A stretch of DNA of 64,000 nt from Opitutaceae bacterium TAV5 (lineage in GTDB: Bacteria; Verrucomicrobiota; Verrucomicrobiia; Opitutales; Opitutaceae), in contig CP007053.1 of the NCBI GenBank assembly GCA_000242935.3, positions 1,426,001 to 1,490,000 on the forward strand, read 5' to 3'. Shown piece after piece: positions 60,737 to 64,000 of the stretch. The notes under the pieces are model-generated. The model did not search any database. It was given only the letters and a program-made list of their open reading frames with translations, and was not told the origin of the DNA. Numbering within the stretch: the stretch's first letter is position 1; the number at the start of each line of letters is the position of its first letter. The position numbers were made by a program, and so were the translations under genes.

Positions 60737-61354
60737 ATGACCATCTACGAACTCAAACCCCGCTTCCAGGCGCTGCTCCGGCCGCTCGCGCGGCTGCTCT
60801 TCCGCAGCGGCGTCACGGCCAACCATGTCACGCTGGGCGCGATGGCGCTCTCCGTCGCCACCGGGCTGCTCGTCGTCTGGCAGCCGCGGCCGCTCGTGCT
60901 GCTCGTCCTGCCCGTCGTGCTTTTCGTGCGCATGGCGCTCAACGCCATCGACGGCATGCTCGCCCGCGAGTTCGGACAAAAATCCCGGCTCGGCGCCATC
61001 CTCAACGAGACGACCGACGTCGCCTCCGACGCCGCGCTTTATCTCCCCTTTGCCTGGCTGCCGGGCGGCGTGCCGTGGCTGGTCTTCGTGTGCGTCCTGC
61101 TCGCCGCCCTCACGGAAATGATCGGCCTGCAAGGGCTCACCCTCGGCGCCAGCCGCCGCTACGACGGACCGATGGGCAAGAGCGACCGCGCCTTCGTCTT
61201 CGGGGCGTATGCCCTCGTGATCGCCTGCTGGCCGCGGGCATTCGCGTGGAGCCCGTGGGTCTTTGCCGTTGTCGGCGTGCTGCTCGTCGCCACCTGCCTG
61301 AAACGCGCCCGCCGCGCCCTCGCCGAAGCCGCCCGGAACCCCTCCTCTTCATGA
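60737..61354 (+). CDS. CDP-alcohol phosphatidyltransferase family protein
   Basis: This 205-residue integral membrane enzyme transfers a phosphatidyl group from CDP-diacylglycerol to an alcohol. The CDP-OH-P motif is at 72-98: D72-G-x2-A-R77-x8-G86-x3-N90-x3-D94-x3-D98. Asn stands at the first aspartate of the usual D-x3-D, with an additional Asp four residues further, as in a subgroup that has NE-x2-D. The acceptor alcohol is unknown. Its stop overlaps the next start (ATGA), so it is coupled to the CdsA-like gene. Confidence 0.85.
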   Translation: MTIYELKPRFQALLRPLARLLFRSGVTANHVTLGAMALSVATGLLVVWQPRPLVLLVLPVVLFVRMALNAIDGMLAREFGQKSRLGAILNETTDVASDAALYLPFAWLPGGVPWLVFVCVLLAALTEMIGLQGLTLGASRRYDGPMGKSDRAFVFGAYALVIACWPRAFAWSPWVFAVVGVLLVATCLKRARRALAEAARNPSSS

Positions 61355-62289
61355 CACCCGAAAAAACCCTCTGGACCGCCTTCGGCGCCGTCGGCCTCGT
61401 ACTCGTCGCGGCCACGATCACCATCGCCCTTCTCGCCCGCCGCCACCCGATGCGCGACTGGCGCGAACTTACCCTGCGCGTGCGCACCTGGTGGATCATC
61501 GTGGCCGTGTTCGCCGTCGCCATCACGTTTAACAACACCGTCTCCGTCGTCGTGTTCGGTTTCGTGAGTTTCCTCGCGTTCAAGGAATACCTCACGCTTG
61601 TCCCCACGCGCCGCGCCGACCATCTCACGCTGCTCTGGGCCTACCTCGCCATCCCCGTGCAATACTGGTGGGTTTACGACGGCTGGTACGGGATGTTCAT
61701 CATTTTTATCCCCATCTACATGTTCCTCTTCCTGCCCATGCGGATGGTCTTCATCGGCGAGACGCAGGGCTTTCTCCGCTCCGCCGCCACGCTCCACTGG
61801 GGGCTGATGACGACCGTCTACTGCCTCAGCCACATGGCATTTCTCATCGTGCTGCCCGGGACGGCGGTCGGCGGCGCGGCGGGCAACGGCCCCCTGCTCG
61901 TCCTCTACCTCGTCGTCCTCACGCAGGCCAACGACGTCGCCCAGTACCTCTGGGGCAAATCGCTCGGCCGCGGCAAGATCGTCCCGAAAGTCAGCCCGGG
62001 CAAGACCACCATCGGCTTCCTCGGAGGCGCGGCCACCACCACCGCGCTCGGCGGCGTCCTCGGCCCCGTGCTCACTCCCATGAACTGGCAATGGTCGCTC
62101 GCTTCCGGCCTGCTGATCGGCGTCACCGGTTTCGTCGGCGACGTGGTCGTCTCCGCCGTCAAACGCGACATCGGCGTCAAGGACAGCGGCGACCTCCTCC
62201 CCGGCCACGGCGGCATTCTCGACCGGCTCGACTCGCTCACCTACACCGCGCCGCTCTTCTTTCATTTCCTGCGCTATCTGTATTACTGA
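61351..62289 (+). CDS. Phosphatidate cytidylyltransferase-like protein
   Basis: This 312-residue polytopic membrane protein has about eight helices and the CdsA signature near the C-terminus: SAVKRDIGVKDSGDLLPGHG followed by GILDRLDS. CdsA makes CDP-diacylglycerol from phosphatidate and CTP, the substrate of the upstream enzyme. It may be a second, specialised copy rather than the essential one, which cannot be decided from this window. The ATG at 61351 overlaps the previous stop by four bases. Confidence 0.9.
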   Translation: MTPEKTLWTAFGAVGLVLVAATITIALLARRHPMRDWRELTLRVRTWWIIVAVFAVAITFNNTVSVVVFGFVSFLAFKEYLTLVPTRRADHLTLLWAYLAIPVQYWWVYDGWYGMFIIFIPIYMFLFLPMRMVFIGETQGFLRSAATLHWGLMTTVYCLSHMAFLIVLPGTAVGGAAGNGPLLVLYLVVLTQANDVAQYLWGKSLGRGKIVPKVSPGKTTIGFLGGAATTTALGGVLGPVLTPMNWQWSLASGLLIGVTGFVGDVVVSAVKRDIGVKDSGDLLPGHGGILDRLDSLTYTAPLFFHFLRYLYY

Positions 62290-62325
62290 TTTCGCTACAC
62301 CTCCGCGTCCGTCGCCCCTCATCCG

Positions 62326-62982
62326 ATGAACCGCCTCCTGCGCCTGCTCTTCATCCTCGGCGTCGCCTGGCCGGTGACGCTGGTCTGGCTCGGCCTCAAC
62401 GTCCGCCATCGCCGCCGCCTGCCGCTGCGCGGACCCGCCATCGTCGTGGCCAACCACAACAGCCACCTCGACATCCTCGTCCTCTACACCCTGTTCCCGG
62501 TCTCGCGCGTGCTGCGCGTGCGCCCTGCCGCCGCCGCCGACTATTTCCTGACGGGCAACCGCCTCCTCGCCTGGTTTTCCACGCGCCTCGTCGGCATCAT
62601 TCCCGTGCCGCGCGGCGCCGCCTCGCGCCAGTTCGACCCGCTCGCCGGTTGCCACGAAGCGCTCCGGCGCGGCGACATCCTGATCATTTTTCCCGAAGGC
62701 ACGCGCGGCGAACCCGAACAGCTCTCCGCCATCAAGTCCGGCGTCTGGCACCTGGGGCGCGAGCATCCCGGCGTGCCGATCATCCCGGTCTACATGCACG
62801 GCCTCGGCCGTTCGATGGCCCGCGGCCAATGGATACCCGTCCCGTTTTTCGTGGATGTTTTTGTCGACACCCCGTTCCCCTGGCAGGAGAACCGCACCAC
62901 GTTCAAGACCGACCTCCAGGCCCGTTTCGCCACCCTCCAGAGCCAGGCGACCCGTCACTCATTCGAGGCTCACAAGCCCTGA
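62326..62982 (+). CDS. 1-acyl-sn-glycerol-3-phosphate acyltransferase, PlsC-like
   Basis: This 218-residue protein has an N-terminal membrane helix, the catalytic NHNSHLD (H44, D49; HX4D), the GIIPVPRG region and the glycerophosphate-binding FPEGTRG (122-128). PlsC makes phosphatidate, which feeds the CdsA-like enzyme encoded just upstream, so the three genes form a linear phospholipid route (acylation, CDP activation, head-group transfer). A 36-base gap separates it from the cdsA-like gene. Confidence 0.9.
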   Translation: MNRLLRLLFILGVAWPVTLVWLGLNVRHRRRLPLRGPAIVVANHNSHLDILVLYTLFPVSRVLRVRPAAAADYFLTGNRLLAWFSTRLVGIIPVPRGAASRQFDPLAGCHEALRRGDILIIFPEGTRGEPEQLSAIKSGVWHLGREHPGVPIIPVYMHGLGRSMARGQWIPVPFFVDVFVDTPFPWQENRTTFKTDLQARFATLQSQATRHSFEAHKP

Positions 62983-63173
62983 ACTCCAAATTCGACGAAA
63001 GCATCGCCGCGCTGGGGCACCTCCTCGGTGCCAGGACCCGCCGCCCCGGACGCACCCTTGCCGACCGCTGGCGCGGCACCCGCCGCCTCGTCCGTGCCTT
63101 CCTCGCCAGCCTCGCCCTGCAAACCGTCCTCCTCCTCGTGGCGCTCGCCGCCTCCCTGTTTTTTGGCCGATAA
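62979..63173 (+). CDS. Possible small membrane protein starting at CTG
   Basis: This open frame of 64 codons begins at CTG overlapping the plsC stop by four bases (CTGA). The N-terminal half is soluble and basic (NSKFDESIAALGHLLGARTR). The C-terminal half is one membrane helix (AFLASLALQTVLLLVALAAS). There is no ATG, GTG or TTG start nearby in this frame, so a CTG start would be needed. Similar stop overlaps (GTGA, ATGA) occur elsewhere in this window. The protein-like composition favours a real gene, but it remains a candidate. Confidence 0.4.
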   Translation: MNSKFDESIAALGHLLGARTRRPGRTLADRWRGTRRLVRAFLASLALQTVLLLVALAASLFFGR

Positions 63174-63348
63174 CCGCCGCCCCGGTTGAAGCGTTGCCAA
63201 AATCGCAAAGAACCTGTTTTTGTGCCCCTTTAATCTCCCGCCTCGCCGCGACCGCCTCGCGCCGCGGGCACCCGTTCCGGTTTCATTCCCGATCGTTTTT
63301 TTCTGCTCCCAGTCATTTTTCAGAAATTCCAATCCATTCCACTCCATC

Positions 63349-64000
63349 ATGTTCGAATCCCTGACCGACAAACTCTCCAACGCCCTTCGCCACCTCCGCG
63401 GTGTCGGCAAGCTCACCGACGAGAACATGGCCGAGGCCCTCAAGGAAGTCCGCACCGCGCTCCTCTCCGCCGACGTCCACTTCAAGGTCGTGCGCGAATT
63501 CGTCGAACGCGCGCAACAACAGGTCGTCGGCCAGGACGTCCTCAAGGGCGTCACGCCCGGCCAGCAGATCGTCAAGATCATCCACGATGAACTCGTCCGC
63601 CTCCTCGGCGAAGGCTCCACCGCGCTCTCCGCCGCCCGCCCGATAAAAATCCTCATGGTCGGCCTGCACGGCTCCGGCAAGACCACCTCCACCGCCAAGC
63701 TGGGGAAACTCCTCGCCAAACGCGGCTACGCCAGACCCTTCGTCGTCGGCTGCGACGTCTATCGTCCCGCCGCCATCGACCAGCTCGAGATCCTCGCAAG
63801 ACAGGAAGACCTCGGTTTTTACGCCGACCGCGTCTCGAAAGACGTCCCCGCCATCGGTGCCGCCGGTCTCGCCGCCGCCCGCGATGCCGGCGCCGACGCC
63901 ATCATTTTCGACACCGCCGGCCGCCTCCAGATCGACCACGACCTCATCGAGGAAGTCAAAAAACTCCGCGAACGCATCCGGCCCGACGAAGTCCTCCTCG
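63349..64000 (+). CDS. ffh: Signal recognition particle protein Ffh (3' truncated by the window)
   Basis: The first 217 residues are visible. The N domain opens with [18 protein letters not shown] and has the [15 protein letters not shown] helix. The G domain shows the P-loop GLHGSGKTT (105-113), [11 protein letters not shown] (136-146) and DTAGRLQ (188-194). The M domain lies outside the window. Ffh binds signal sequences with SRP RNA and hands ribosomes to FtsY. Confidence 0.97.
   Translation, partial: MFESLTDKLSNALRHLRGVGKLTDENMAEALKEVRTALLSADVHFKVVREFVERAQQQVVGQDVLKGVTPGQQIVKIIHDELVRLLGEGSTALSAARPIKILMVGLHGSGKTTSTAKLGKLLAKRGYARPFVVGCDVYRPAAIDQLEILARQEDLGFYADRVSKDVPAIGAAGLAAARDAGADAIIFDTAGRLQIDHDLIEEVKKLRERIRPDEVLL

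Overview
The window is a GC-rich bacterial chromosome segment. The best fit is a verrucomicrobium of the Opitutaceae type. This is inferred from the combination of a fused SecDF, a PEP-CTERM protein with an autotransporter-type beta-strand repeat, an H-X9-DG pseudopilin beside glycosidases, a TPR-ExbB-ExbD-TonB-like operon, and a very high density of structured intergenic repeats. No rRNA, CRISPR array, prophage or insertion sequence was seen.

Layout. 0-7 kb: housekeeping and respiration genes (XerC/D-type recombinase, infA, tadA, Mn-type superoxide dismutase, an AcuI/YhdH-type reductase, cytochrome bd cydAB). 7-21.6 kb: a catabolic island with an AraR-like GntR/LacI chimeric regulator carrying a perfect palindrome on its own start codon. 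Divergent from it are a pseudopilin, two clan GH-A glycosidases, a PEP-CTERM protein, a beta-propeller glycosidase-like protein, a DapA/NanA-family lyase, and two FAD-dependent oxidoreductases flanking an SGNH hydrolase. Then tRNA-Arg(TCT). 21.8-31 kb: a CPA2 antiporter, an MBL-fold hydrolase, a TPR protein, an orphan solute-binding protein, a YceH homologue and two unknowns. 31-39 kb: speA, yajC-secDF, recJ and a histidine phosphatase. 39-42 kb: a PIN-type toxin-antitoxin pair and a second CPA2 antiporter. 42-46 kb: two tandem amtB-glnK units, each with a terminator and a sigma-54-like promoter match. 46-49 kb: two unknowns and a MutT-like Nudix protein. 49-54 kb: an envelope cluster (LpoB-like, YcfL-like, COG3014-like, CsgG-like, PEGA-domain). 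54-64 kb: a dimeric-type dUTPase, DUF4202, a TPR-ExbB-ExbD-TonB-like operon, a phospholipid gene set (CDP-alcohol transferase, CdsA-like, PlsC), a possible CTG-started small membrane protein, and the start of ffh.

The most unusual content lies between the genes. At least four repeat classes recur. (1) A roughly 100-190 bp cloverleaf repeat with 25-base outer arms, found three times and always between convergent genes. (2) A roughly 165 bp element with a perfect CGCGCTTATAAGCGCG core, present twice in opposite orientation at about 93% identity over its core. (3) Inverted pairs of CACGAAAA/GCAAAG-type arms. (4) GTGGCACGGGC-type hairpin arrays showing compensatory changes. One class-3 arm runs into a gene and appears to encode most of its lipoprotein signal peptide. 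These look like REPIN-style structured elements that have partly become gene-expression or coding elements.
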